Shown here: positions 1-7,113 of the stretch, piece after piece
Layout of the letters: the number at the start of each line of letters is the position of its first letter
Position numbering within the stretch: position 1 is the first letter of the stretch
Source: JBKPFU01 sp046728975
Lineage (GTDB): Bacteria > Actinomycetota > Thermoleophilia > Gaiellales > Gaiellaceae
NCBI GenBank assembly: GCA_046728975.1
Contig: JBKPFU010000009.1
Coordinates: 1-23,628 of the forward strand
Reading direction: 5' to 3'
Length of the DNA stretch: 23,628 nucleotides
Program-made: the position numbers and the translations under genes
The notes under the pieces: model-generated
Database searches by the model: none
What the model was told of the DNA's origin: nothing
Seen by the model: the letters and a program-made list of their open reading frames with translations, nothing else

Positions 1-299
1 GGCTGCGAAAGGGGGACGGGCTTGTTGCCTGCGCCGACAAAGCCGGTCACGCCCGGAGTGTTCTTCACGACCGTCCAGGCGTCGTCGTTCAGGTCCATGT
101 TCACGAGCACGTAGCCCGGCAGGATTCGCTTCTCGGTCTGCACCTTCTGGCCGTCCTTCGTCTCGATCACCTGCTCGGTCGGAACGACCACACGGCGAAA
201 GCGCGGGTGCTGCCCCATCGAGTCGATGCGGTGCTCGAGGTTGGCCTTCACCTTGTTCTCATGGCCGGAGTAGGTGTTGATCGCGTACCAGCGGAACAT
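1..299 (-). CDS. nusG: Transcription termination/antitermination protein NusG (N-terminal part, cut by window edge)
   Basis: The reading frame from the ATG at 299 runs off the left edge after about 99 residues. It begins MFRWYAINTYSGHENKVK and contains PTEQV, ILPGYVLVNM and NTPGVTGFVG, the hallmarks of the NusG N-terminal (NGN) domain that binds the RNA polymerase clamp. The KOW domain must lie outside the window. The start fits the family: the aromatic/WYA segment sits at the extreme N-terminus. It lies 11 nt downstream of secE, the classic secE-nusG pair, so the two are probably co-transcribed. The identification is firm; only the C-terminal half is unseen. Confidence 0.96.
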   Translation of the reverse strand, partial: MFRWYAINTYSGHENKVKANLEHRIDSMGQHPRFRRVVVPTEQVIETKDGQKVQTEKRILPGYVLVNMDLNDDAWTVVKNTPGVTGFVGAGNKPVPLSQ

Positions 300-310
300 C
301 CTGAAAACCC

Positions 311-643
311 CTATCCGAGGAAGACGCGCTCGACCAGCGGCTTGAAGACCAGGTCGGCGAGCCAGAGATAGACCCCGACGATCACGCAGGCGATCAGGAC
401 GACGGTCGTGCCCTGGATCAGCTGCGACTGCCCCGGCCACTCGACCTTCTTCAGCTCCGCCCACGACTCACCAATGAAGCGGCCGAAGCCGCCACCCGGC
501 GCGCGGCGGGCGCCCGTCTGGCTCTTGGGCTGCTGCGCGGCCGGCCGGACCTGCTGCTGGCGCTGGCGCGCGCGCTGCGCCATCCCCGACTTCTGCTGCG
601 CCTCGCGGCGCGCACGGCGTTGAGCTCGAGTCTGGCGTGCCAT
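311..643 (-). CDS. secE: Preprotein translocase subunit SecE
   Basis: This is a 110-residue protein from the ATG at 643. Residues 1-50 are very basic and Gln/Arg-rich (MARQTRAQRRARREAQQ). They are followed by the SecE core, FIGESWAELKKVEWPGQSQL, and one transmembrane helix (TTVVLIACVIVGVYLWLADLVF). The ELKKVxWP amphipathic motif identifies SecE, the small membrane subunit that clamps SecY in the general secretion channel. An in-frame ATG 60 nt upstream (703) would add a basic peptide reaching into the structured repeat at 695-761. I prefer 643 because MARQTRA is a natural SecE start. The gene precedes nusG by 11 nt. The long basic N-terminus is common in actinobacterial SecE. Confidence 0.95.
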   Translation of the reverse strand: MARQTRAQRRARREAQQKSGMAQRARQRQQQVRPAAQQPKSQTGARRAPGGGFGRFIGESWAELKKVEWPGQSQLIQGTTVVLIACVIVGVYLWLADLVFKPLVERVFLG

Positions 644-694
644 GGTTAACGATCGCCTGCCGAGCAGGTGGTGCCTGCGGGCCGCGAAAACCGA

Positions 695-761
695 GCGGCG
701 CAAGGACGCAGGGAGCGTGCGTAGCCGGAGGCTACGTGCGCGACCGAGGACACCGCGCCGC
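695..761. repeat. Structured palindromic element, copy 1
   Basis: An outer stem (695-701 GCGGCGC with 755-761 GCGCCGC) encloses the 13-nt strand AAGGACGCAGGGA (702-714), an inner 12-bp hairpin (715-726 with 730-741, loop GGA) and a second unpaired strand, GACCGAGGACACC (742-754). A second copy at 4506-4576 keeps both internal strands (13/13 and 11/13 identical) but has different stem sequences that still pair. It lies in the 172-nt gap between rpmG and secE, where read from the plus strand it is antisense to both genes. The function is unknown; it could be a structured RNA or a palindromic mobile repeat. Confidence 0.75.
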
Positions 762-815
762 GACGGTTTGCAGCGGCTTCGCGGGTGCCAGATGCGAGAA
801 AGGTGATCGCCAGCA

Positions 816-977
816 TTAGCGGGTTTCTCTATGCGCAGTGTGCCTGCCGCACCAGCGGCAGTACTTGCGCAGCTCGACGCGGTCCGGCGTGTTCCGCTTG
901 GACTTCGTGGTCATGTAGTTGCGGCGCCTGCACTCTCCGCAGGCGAGCGTGATCTTGTCTCTTACTCCGGTAGCCAT
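816..977 (-). CDS. rpmG: 50S ribosomal protein L33 (zinc-binding type)
   Basis: This is a 53-residue protein (MATGVRDKITLACGECRRR...). It contains CGEC (C13, C16) and CRWC (C40, C43), two CxxC pairs that form the zinc ribbon of the C+ type of L33, and the family signature RNYMTTKSKRNTPDRVELRKYC. It is a component of the large ribosomal subunit near the E site. ATG 977 is the only sensible start. The tRNA-Met gene ends 24 nt upstream, and secE and nusG follow on the same strand, a conserved actinobacterial order. Having the C+ form suggests that a zinc-free paralogue, if there is one, lies elsewhere. Confidence 0.96.
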   Translation of the reverse strand: MATGVRDKITLACGECRRRNYMTTKSKRNTPDRVELRKYCRWCGRHTAHRETR

Positions 978-1000
978 GGGTCTTCAGGTACGCGAAAAAA

Positions 1001-1073
1001 TAGCGGCGGGTGGATTCGAACCACCGACCTGCGGGTTATGAGTCCGCCGCTCTAACCACTGAGCTACGCCGCC
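1001..1073 (-). tRNA. tRNA-Met (anticodon CAT), elongator type
   Basis: Read on the minus strand, a full 73-nt cloverleaf is visible. The acceptor is GGCGGCG/CGCCGCT with a G1-U72 wobble and discriminator A; the D arm is GCTC-AGTGGTTA-GAGC; the anticodon loop is CTCATAA; the T arm is GGTGG-TTCGAAT-CCACC. CCA is not encoded; a run of T residues follows. The first base is not the mispaired C1 of a bacterial initiator, so this is an elongator or a tRNA-Ile2 precursor; tRNA-Met is more likely. The 31-39 pair of the anticodon stem is A-C, a mismatch. A housekeeping-like -10 (TACACT, minus strand, 1086-1091) lies about 13 nt upstream. Confidence 0.95.
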
Positions 1074-1121
1074 CCGCGCCGGCTGAGTGTAGCAACGAGT
1101 TCTCGAAGATAGGCTCAAGCC

Positions 1122-2093
1122 ATGGCGGCAATCGAGACTCGCAAGCTGGTCCGCAACTACCGCACGACGACCGGGTTCCCACGCCGGCGGTCGATCACGA
1201 TCGAGGCCGTCAAGGGCATCGATTTCGAGGTCGCCGAGGGCGAGCTGTTCGGGCTGCTCGGGCCGAACGGCGCGGGCAAGACGACCACCATCAAGATGCT
1301 CGTCACGCTGCTGATCCCGACGTCGGGAGTCGCACGCGTGCTCGGCTTCGACGTCGTCAAGGACGCGCGCGAGGTCCGAAAGCGCATCGGCTACGTCTTC
1401 GGGGGAGAGCGAGGCGCCTATGACCGGCTCTCAGGCCTCGACAACCTCCGCTACTTCGCGGAGCTCTACGGCGTCCCGCCGCGCGTGCAGAAGAGGCGGA
1501 TTCCCGAGCTCCTCGAGCTTGTCGGCCTGACCGGCCGCGAGAAGGAGCGCGTGGAGGGGTACTCGCGCGGGATGAAGCAGAGGCTGCACATCGCGCGCGG
1601 GCTCTTGCACGACCCGCCGGTCGTTGTGCTCGACGAGCCGACGATCGGGCTCGACCCGATCGGCGCCCGCGAGCTGCGCTCGACGATCGCCGAGCTCGCC
1701 CGGGCCGGCAAGACCGTGCTGCTGACCACGCACTACATGTACGAGGCCGACGCCCTCTGCGACCGGATCTCCGTGATCTCCCAGGGCGAGATCGTTGCGT
1801 CCGGAACGCCGGCCGACCTGAAGTCGGTCGTGGCCGACCGCACCGTCGTCGAGATCGAGACCTTCGGCGTGCCGCACGAGGCGATCGAGCGTATGCGGCA
1901 GGCGCCCGGCGTCACGTCGGTCGCCGTCGAGGAGCGCGAGCAGGCGCAGCTCGTCCTCGTCCAGTCGCCGAAGGGGCTCGAGTTGACGCGGGAGCTGCTC
2001 GCCTACCTCAACGGCGTCCAGGTCGGCCGGATCGCCGCGCGCGAGCCGACGCTCGAGGACGCATACGTCAGCCTCGTCAAGGAGGACTCGTGA
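1122..2093 (+). CDS. ABC-2 type exporter, ATP-binding subunit
   Basis: This 323-residue ATPase has the complete ABC set: Walker A GPNGAGKTT (about residues 47-55), signature YSRGMKQRL (about 147-155), Walker B VVVLDEP followed by T (about 167-174) and H-loop TTH (about 202-204). The C-terminal 110 residues (from about 215) form the accessory domain common in DrrA/NodI/CcmA-like exporters, ending in PTLEDAYVSLVKED. It energises export through the two ABC-2 permeases downstream (2090 and 2970). The stop overlaps the first permease start by 4 nt (GTGA), so the products are translationally coupled. The substrate is not visible; drugs, lipids or polysaccharide are all possible. A short basic insertion (GFPRRRS) sits after the first beta strand, unlike compact DrrA. 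Confidence 0.93.
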   Translation: MAAIETRKLVRNYRTTTGFPRRRSITIEAVKGIDFEVAEGELFGLLGPNGAGKTTTIKMLVTLLIPTSGVARVLGFDVVKDAREVRKRIGYVFGGERGAYDRLSGLDNLRYFAELYGVPPRVQKRRIPELLELVGLTGREKERVEGYSRGMKQRLHIARGLLHDPPVVVLDEPTIGLDPIGARELRSTIAELARAGKTVLLTTHYMYEADALCDRISVISQGEIVASGTPADLKSVVADRTVVEIETFGVPHEAIERMRQAPGVTSVAVEEREQAQLVLVQSPKGLELTRELLAYLNGVQVGRIAAREPTLEDAYVSLVKEDS

Positions 2094-2863
2094 TCGCGGG
2101 TGCCCGACTCGCGTGGGCCGGTTGGTGGTTCTACCTGAAGAGCCTCACGCGATCGGGGCTCTTCATCTTCACGGCGATCATCGAGCCGCTCATCTTCGCC
2201 ACGCTCGCCTACTACCTGTTCAAGGCCGGCAAGCAGCCCGGAACGCTGCTGTACGCGTCGCTCTCCGCGGGACTGATGGGCGTCTGGACCTCGACGCTGT
2301 TCGGCTCCGGCGGCGCGATCGCCTGGCAGCGCTGGGAAGGGACGCTGGAGCCGATCGTGGCTGCGCCGCCGACCCTGCTCGCCAAGTTCTTCCCGATGAC
2401 GATCGCGACCGCGACAATCGGGATCTACTCGCTGACCGGCACGCTGCTCTGGGGACGCCTCGTCTTCGATATCCCGCTGGACTTCGCGCATCCCCTCTGG
2501 TTCGTGATCGCGGTCGTGGTCGCCGTCGTCGCGCTTGGAGCGCTCGGCACGGTGATCGCGTCCAGCTTCGTCCTTTACCGCAACGCGAACGCGCTCTCGA
2601 ACATGCTCGAGTTCCCGGTCTGGATCGTCACGGGCGCAATCGTCCCACTCTCGCTCCTTCCAGGCTGGGTGCACTACATCTCTTGGGTGCTCGCGCCGAC
2701 CTGGGGGTTCCGCGCCGTGCGCGCCGCGGCTCTCGGCGGCGATCCCCTGCCCAGCATTGCGATGTGCGCGCTGCTCGGGGTGATCTACCTGTTCATCGCC
2801 CAGTTCTTCCTCAACATCTTCGAGCGCCAGGCGCGGGAGCGCGCTGCCTTGTCCTTGACATGA
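2090..2863 (+). CDS. ABC-2 type transporter permease (first of two)
   Basis: This is a 257-residue membrane protein with about six hydrophobic helices. It contains the ABC-2 permease pattern IAWQRWEGTLEPIVAAP (the (R/W)E.GTLE coupling segment in the first cytoplasmic loop) and ends in the basic tail NIFERQARERAA. The start is GTG, overlapping the ATPase stop. With the second permease at 2970 it would form a heterodimeric pore; two different half-permeases sharing one ATPase are common in actinobacterial ABC-2 operons. There is a 106-nt gap before the partner, containing a terminator-like hairpin, so the two permeases may not be made in equal amount. The family call is confident; the substrate is unknown. 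Confidence 0.9.
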   Translation: MIAGARLAWAGWWFYLKSLTRSGLFIFTAIIEPLIFATLAYYLFKAGKQPGTLLYASLSAGLMGVWTSTLFGSGGAIAWQRWEGTLEPIVAAPPTLLAKFFPMTIATATIGIYSLTGTLLWGRLVFDIPLDFAHPLWFVIAVVVAVVALGALGTVIASSFVLYRNANALSNMLEFPVWIVTGAIVPLSLLPGWVHYISWVLAPTWGFRAVRAAALGGDPLPSIAMCALLGVIYLFIAQFFLNIFERQARERAALSLT

Positions 2864-2906
2864 ACGGACACTTCGAGGCGCACCGATCCAACAACCGGGC
2901 TAGGCC

Positions 2907-2937
2907 GGCCGCGGCGGCAAAGCCGCCACGGCCTTTT
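2907..2937 (+). terminator. Terminator-like hairpin between the two permease genes
   Basis: GGCCG-C-GGCGGC (2907-2918), loop AAA, GCCGCC-A-CGGCC (2922-2933) gives an 11-bp stem with one C-A mismatch, followed by TTTT (2934-2937). The shape is that of an intrinsic terminator, but it sits inside an apparent operon, so it may act as a partial terminator or an mRNA stabiliser for the ATPase/first-permease transcript. Confidence 0.6.
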
Positions 2938-2969
2938 GATCGGCATCGCAAGCGACGCCTCAGGTTGAC

Positions 2970-3755
2970 ATGACGAGCTTTCGCGTCTTCACGATCGGGG
3001 GCTATTACGCCTACCGGGCGCTCTTTAACTGGCAGAGCCCGAGCTTCTACATCCCGACCATGCTCGGCCACCCCATGTTCCAGGTGCTCTTCTTCGCCTA
3101 CCTCGGACGCTTCAGCGGGGTGCAGGACGACGCCTTCTTCGTGGTGGGGAACTCGGTGCAGGTCTGCGCGATGGCCGCGGTTTACGGCGTGGCGATCACG
3201 ATCGGCGGCGAGCGGTGGACGCGAACGCTCTCGGCGCTGCTCGCGACGCCCGCGAACCGTTTCGCTCTCTTCCTCGGCCGGGCACTGCCGCAGATCGTGA
3301 ACGGCATCATCGTCTCCGCGTTCGGGTTCTTCGTCGGCTGGGCGTTCCTCGACTTCGACCCCCCGCTTTCGAGCCTCCCGGGGCTCGCGCTGATCGTCTT
3401 CCTCTCGACGACCTCGTGCACGGCGTTCGGCCTCGTGGTCGGAGCGATCGGGCTGCGCCTCCGCGACGCCTTCGTCGCCGCGAACCCGGCCTACTTCCTG
3501 ATGCTGCTCTTCTGCGGGGTCAACATCCCGTTGTCCGCGCTGCCTGATTGGATGGAGACCGTTGGCCGCTGCCTCCCGCTGACCCACGGGATCGAGGCGG
3601 CGCGTGAGGTCGCCGCGGGCGCCTCCCTGAGCTCGGTCGGCGACCTGCTCTGGAAGGAGGCCCTCATCGGCGCCTGCTACGCGGTCGCCGCCTATCTCTT
3701 GCTGCGGATCTTGGAGTTCGAGGGCCGCCGGCGGGCCTCACTGGAGTCGGCATGA
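2970..3755 (+). CDS. ABC-2 type transporter permease (second of two)
   Basis: This is a 261-residue ABC-2 permease with about six membrane helices. The segment GGERWTRTLSALLATPANRFALFLGRALP corresponds to the coupling loop seen in the first permease (ExxxGTLE-like), and PLSALPDWMETVGRCLPLTHGIEAAREV is the typical ABC-2 C-terminal signature before the last helix. It shares little sequence with the permease at 2090 but has the same topology, which points to a heterodimer. The ATG is at 2970 and the only nearby alternatives are internal. Its stop overlaps the creatininase-family start (ATGA, 3752-3755). Confidence 0.9.
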   Translation: MTSFRVFTIGGYYAYRALFNWQSPSFYIPTMLGHPMFQVLFFAYLGRFSGVQDDAFFVVGNSVQVCAMAAVYGVAITIGGERWTRTLSALLATPANRFALFLGRALPQIVNGIIVSAFGFFVGWAFLDFDPPLSSLPGLALIVFLSTTSCTAFGLVVGAIGLRLRDAFVAANPAYFLMLLFCGVNIPLSALPDWMETVGRCLPLTHGIEAAREVAAGASLSSVGDLLWKEALIGACYAVAAYLLLRILEFEGRRRASLESA

Positions 3756-4462
3756 GAGTTCGCGACCTCAACTGGATGCAGGTCGACGAGTACCTCCGCG
3801 GCGACGATCGCGTCGTGCTGCCGCTCGGGTCGACGGAGCAGCACGCGTACCTGTCACTCGAGACGGACAACATCCTGGCGCAGCGGGTTTCGGAGGAGGC
3901 GGCCGAGCCGCTCGGCGTCCCGGTCTTCCCGGTGCTGCCCTACGGGTTGACGCCCTATTTCGCCGCGGCGTATCCGGGCACTCCGACGCTACGGCTCGAC
4001 ACGTTCCTCGCGGTTGTCCGCGACCTGCTCGACTCCCTCTACGCCGGCGGCTTCCGCCGCATCCTCCTCGTCAACGGCCACGGCGGGAATACGCCCGCCG
4101 AGTCGCTTGCGCGCGAGTGGGCGGCGGCTCATCCGGACGCGCAGGCGATCTTCCATAGCTGGTGGAATGCGCCGAAGGTCCGCGAGGTCGCCGAAGCGAT
4201 CGACCCCGACTACTCGCACGCGAACTGGGGCGAGAACTTTCCCTGGACGCGCCTGGAGGGGATCGAGCTCCCCGAGGACCGGAAGCCCATGTTGGACGAG
4301 GCCGCTTATCGCGTCGCCGATCCCGCGGGGATGCGCGTCCTGATCGGAGATGGCTCCTTCGGCGGCCTCTACGAGCGCCCGGACGAGGAGGTGCTCCACA
4401 TCTGGCACGCGGGGGTCGAGGAAGTCCGCGAGCTGCTCGAGCACGGATGGCGGCGCGACTAG
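3752..4462 (+). CDS. Creatininase-family metal-dependent amidohydrolase
   Basis: This 236-residue protein has the family's metal-binding elements: GSTEQHAYLSLETD (E29, H31, D39), VNGHGGN (108-113) and a late Glu in SHANWGENF. Creatininase itself opens the lactam ring of creatinine, but relatives open other cyclic amides (for example FAPy and mycofactocin-linked members), so the substrate cannot be named. The usual GSTEQHG..LP is changed to GSTEQHAYLSL. Length is close to the normal 240-260. It is joined by ATGA overlap to the upstream permease. The following deacetylase has its only good ATG inside the last 16 nt of this gene. The neighbourhood gives no pathway. Confidence 0.85.
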   Translation: MRVRDLNWMQVDEYLRGDDRVVLPLGSTEQHAYLSLETDNILAQRVSEEAAEPLGVPVFPVLPYGLTPYFAAAYPGTPTLRLDTFLAVVRDLLDSLYAGGFRRILLVNGHGGNTPAESLAREWAAAHPDAQAIFHSWWNAPKVREVAEAIDPDYSHANWGENFPWTRLEGIELPEDRKPMLDEAAYRVADPAGMRVLIGDGSFGGLYERPDEEVLHIWHAGVEEVRELLEHGWRRD

Positions 4463-5307
4463 GAGGGCTCGGCGGAATTCCGCTCGTCGCCGGGGCGCGA
4501 TGGGCGGCGCGAGGCAAGGACGCAGGGAGCGTTCGTATTAGCAATACGGACGCGACCGAGGACAAAGCCTCGCGCCGTTCCAGTGCGTTCCGGCGGCTCA
4601 GCGTCGTATTTCGCCGAGCCCTCCTTACGGTCGCCGTCGTAGCGCTCGTGCTGGTCTCCAGCGCCGGCGCGACTAGGCGCGGCATCGAGGTGGAGCGGCT
4701 GCCGACGGGCGCGAAGGTGGTCGCGCTCACCTTCGACGCCGGCTGGGACGGCAGCGGGGCGGATCGCATCCTCGCGGCGCTCGCCCGCCACCGCGCGACG
4801 GCGACGTTCTTCATGACGGGCAAGTGGGTCAAGCACTACCCGCGTCTCGCGCGGCGGATCGGGAGGCTGTACCCGGTCGGAAACCATTCGTGGAGCCACC
4901 CGCGCATGACTGGGATGTCATCGGCGGCGATTCGCTACGAGATCCGGCGCGCCGACTTTTGGATCCGCGCAGGCACGGGGCGCAGCCCTCGGCCGTTCTT
5001 CCGCTTCCCGTACGGCGACCGGAACGCGCGGACGATCGCGGTCGCGAACGCGCTCGGGTACACGTCTGTCCGCTGGTCGCTCGACACGTGGGGGTGGATG
5101 GGGCCGTCCGGCGGAATGTCCAAGGCGGCGGTCATCCGCCGGGTGGCGACGAAGCTCGCCCCGGGCGACATCGTGCTCCTGCACGTCGGCGCCAACCGCG
5201 ACCGATCGACCTTGGACACAGACGCGCTGCCGGCGCTGTTGAACCTGATCGAGCGGCGCGGCTACCGGTTCGTAACGCTCGAACGGTTCGTCACGGCTCC
5301 GCGATGA
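4447..5307 (+). CDS. Polysaccharide deacetylase (NodB/CE4 family), exported
   Basis: This is a 286-residue protein if started at the ATG 4447. The catalytic domain shows the CE4 motifs in order: LTFDAGWD (D97), HSWSHPRM (H147, H151), FRFPYGDRN, DTWGW and the C-terminal LLHVG. The second Asp of the usual TFDDG is Ala, a variant known in actinobacterial members, so metal ligation may be altered. Before the domain is a typical signal sequence or anchor (FRRALLTVAVVALVLVSSAGA). The start is a problem. The only in-frame ATG/GTG upstream of the signal is 4447, which would place about 45 residues, encoded partly by the structured repeat at 4506-4576, ahead of the hydrophobic segment. The alternative GTG at 4648 cuts the signal. 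The stop overlaps pdxH (ATGA). It probably trims N- or O-acetyl groups from cell-wall glycans. Confidence 0.85.
   Translation: MAARLGGLGGIPLVAGARWAARGKDAGSVRISNTDATEDKASRRSSAFRRLSVVFRRALLTVAVVALVLVSSAGATRRGIEVERLPTGAKVVALTFDAGWDGSGADRILAALARHRATATFFMTGKWVKHYPRLARRIGRLYPVGNHSWSHPRMTGMSSAAIRYEIRRADFWIRAGTGRSPRPFFRFPYGDRNARTIAVANALGYTSVRWSLDTWGWMGPSGGMSKAAVIRRVATKLAPGDIVLLHVGANRDRSTLDTDALPALLNLIERRGYRFVTLERFVTAPR
4506..4576. repeat. Structured palindromic element, copy 2
   Basis: A perfect 10-bp outer stem (4506-4515 GGCGCGAGGC with 4567-4576) encloses AAGGACGCAGGGA (4516-4528), an 11-bp hairpin (4529-4539 with 4543-4553, loop AGC) and GACCGAGGACAAA (4554-4566). The internal strands match copy 1 at 695-761, while both stems carry compensatory changes. 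It lies between the creatininase-family gene and the signal sequence of the deacetylase, and the deacetylase frame stays open across it. Confidence 0.75.
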
Positions 5308-5879
5308 CCGACCCGATCTCGCAGTTCCAGGCCTGGTTCCGCGAGGCCGAGGAAGCGGGCGTGGAGGTGCCGGAGGCGATGACGGTCGCGACCGCCACGG
5401 CGGACGGCCGGCCGTCCGCGCGGTTCGTCCTGCTGAAGCACGCCGACGAGGAAGGGTTCGTCTTCTACACCGGCTACGAGAGCCGGAAGGCCGAGGAACT
5501 GGCGGAGAACCCGCGGGGCGCGCTGCTTTTCTACTGGCGGCCGCTCGGGCGGCAGGTGCGCGTCGAGGGGACGGTCGAGCGCGTGTCGGAGGAAGAGTCG
5601 GCCGCCTACTTCGCGACGCGCCCGCGGCCGAGCCAGCTCGCGGCGTGGGCCTCCCACCAGAGCCGCCCACTCGCGAGCCGCGGCGAGCTCGAAGCCCGCT
5701 ACGCGGAGCTCGAGCGGGAGCACGAAGGTCGCGAGGTTCCACTACCGCCGCACTGGGGCGGCTACCGCCTGGTTCCCGAGGCGTACGAGTTTTGGCAGCA
5801 CCGCGACAACCGGCTGCACGATCGCGTGCGCCACCGGCGCGAGGGTGACGGTTGGACGAGTGAGCTGCTTTCGCCGTAG
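5304..5879 (+). CDS. pdxH: Pyridoxamine 5'-phosphate oxidase
   Basis: This is a 191-residue PdxH. It oxidises pyridoxine or pyridoxamine 5'-phosphate to pyridoxal 5'-phosphate using FMN. Visible family motifs include PEAMTVATATADGRPSARFVLLK, GFVFYTGYESRKAEEL, LFYWRPLGRQVRVEGTVE and, near the end, PPHWGGYRLVP, EFWQ and the C-terminal substrate-binding segment NRLHDR. The final residues SELLSP resemble the normal W..xRLxP ending with Glu-Leu in place of Arg-Leu. Length is slightly shorter than the usual 200-220 because the N-terminus is trimmed. ATGA overlap with the deacetylase makes it the last gene of this run. It converges on pilC, whose stop is 10 nt away. Confidence 0.95.
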   Translation: MTDPISQFQAWFREAEEAGVEVPEAMTVATATADGRPSARFVLLKHADEEGFVFYTGYESRKAEELAENPRGALLFYWRPLGRQVRVEGTVERVSEEESAAYFATRPRPSQLAAWASHQSRPLASRGELEARYAELEREHEGREVPLPPHWGGYRLVPEAYEFWQHRDNRLHDRVRHRREGDGWTSELLSP

Positions 5880-5889
5880 CCGGCGCGCG

Positions 5890-7104
5890 CTACTTCACCA
5901 GTGAGAGCATGCGGAACATCGGCAGGTACATGGAGATCACGATCACGCCGACCATGGCACCGACGAGGATCATCATCACCGGCTCGATGATCGACGTCAG
6001 CGTCTGGATCGCCGAGTCGACCTCGTCCTCGTAGAAGTCTGCGATCTTCGAGAGCATCTTCTCGAGCTCTCCCGTCTCCTCGCCGATCTTCACCATCTGG
6101 CTGACCATCGGGGGGAACACGGGGTTCTCGATCAGCGGCTGGGCGATCGGGACGCCCTGGTGGACGCGCTGGCGGACGCCGGTCAAGGCCTCCTCGATGA
6201 TCCGGTTCCCGGCGGTCTGGCCCGTGATCTCGAGCGACTTGATGATGTCGACGCCCGCCGCGACGAGCGTCGAGAGCGTGCGCGAGAAGCGCGCCATCGT
6301 CACCTTCAGGACGACGTCGCCGATCTTCATCGGGATCTTCAGCTTGATCCGGTCCCACACGTAGCCGCCCTTGTCGGTCCGCTTGAGGCGGCGGATCCCG
6401 TAGATCGACGCGAAGAAGGCCGGGAAGATGATGTACCACTGGTGCCGCAGCGCGTTCGACATGTTCACGACGTACTGCGTCAGTGTGGGGAGCTTCGCGT
6501 TGCCGAGCTGCTCGAAGATCTTGGCGAAGACCGGCACGAGGAACATGAGTAGGCCGATCAGGACGAGGGTCGCGAAGACGAGGACCATCGTCGGGTACAT
6601 CATCGCGCCCTTGACGCGGCGCTTGATCTGCGTCTCCTTCTCGATCTGGTAGGCGACGCGGTCGAGGACCTGGTCGAGGATTCCCGCGGCCTCGCCCGCC
6701 TCGACCATCGCGATGTAGAGGCGGCTGAAGATCTTGGGGTGGCGCGCCATCGCCTGCGAGAGGAGGAGGCCGCCCTCGACGTCCGAGCGCAGCTCGTGGA
6801 CGACCGAGGCGAAGTAGGCGTCGTCGGTCTGCTCCTCGAGGATCACGAGCGAGCTGACCACGTTGAGGCCGGCCTCGATCATCGTCGCGAACTGCCGCGA
6901 GAAGATCTGCAGCGTCTTCGGCTTGACTTTCTTGAAGACGGTGCGGACGCTCTCCTCGCCGCTCGCCGGAAGCTCTTCAAGCTGCTCTGCGAGCAGCCCG
7001 CGGATGCGCAGCTGTTCGCGCGCCGCCTCGAGGTCGGGTGCGTGGATCTCGCCGCTGAGCTCGAAGCCTTCAGCGTTGATCGCGCTGTAGGCGTAGGCCG
7101 CCAT
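5890..7104 (-). CDS. pilC: Type IV pilus inner-membrane platform protein PilC
   Basis: This 404-residue protein has two T2SF domains (about residues 70-195 and 270-395), each with FSRQFATMIEAGLNVV / FSRTLSTLVAAGVDII type signatures and long hydrophobic helices (MVLVFATLVLIGLLMFLVPV; MMILVGAMVGVIVISMYLPMF). The N-terminal part (MAAYAYSAINAEGFELSGEI) is the soluble domain that contacts the PilB/PilT motors. It organises pilin insertion and extraction. It is transcribed divergently from a PilV-like prepilin gene. A sigma-28-type promoter (7114-7142) ends 9 nt before the ATG, so the mRNA has almost no leader and no Shine-Dalgarno sequence is visible. Confidence 0.96.
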   Translation of the reverse strand: MAAYAYSAINAEGFELSGEIHAPDLEAAREQLRIRGLLAEQLEELPASGEESVRTVFKKVKPKTLQIFSRQFATMIEAGLNVVSSLVILEEQTDDAYFASVVHELRSDVEGGLLLSQAMARHPKIFSRLYIAMVEAGEAAGILDQVLDRVAYQIEKETQIKRRVKGAMMYPTMVLVFATLVLIGLLMFLVPVFAKIFEQLGNAKLPTLTQYVVNMSNALRHQWYIIFPAFFASIYGIRRLKRTDKGGYVWDRIKLKIPMKIGDVVLKVTMARFSRTLSTLVAAGVDIIKSLEITGQTAGNRIIEEALTGVRQRVHQGVPIAQPLIENPVFPPMVSQMVKIGEETGELEKMLSKIADFYEDEVDSAIQTLTSIIEPVMMILVGAMVGVIVISMYLPMFRMLSLVK

Positions 7105-7113
7105 ACGGGGATC

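Noticed and set aside
644..815. tRNA-Trp expected between rpmG and secE in some actinobacteria
   Set aside because: No T-arm GTTCGA(A/T)TC or CCA anticodon loop is found in the gap; it holds only the structured element.
1074..1121. A sigma-28-type promoter for the tRNA or the ABC ATPase (GCTTGAGC on the minus strand)
   Set aside because: No GCCGAT lies 15 nt away; TACACT at 1086-1091 is a better housekeeping -10 for the tRNA.
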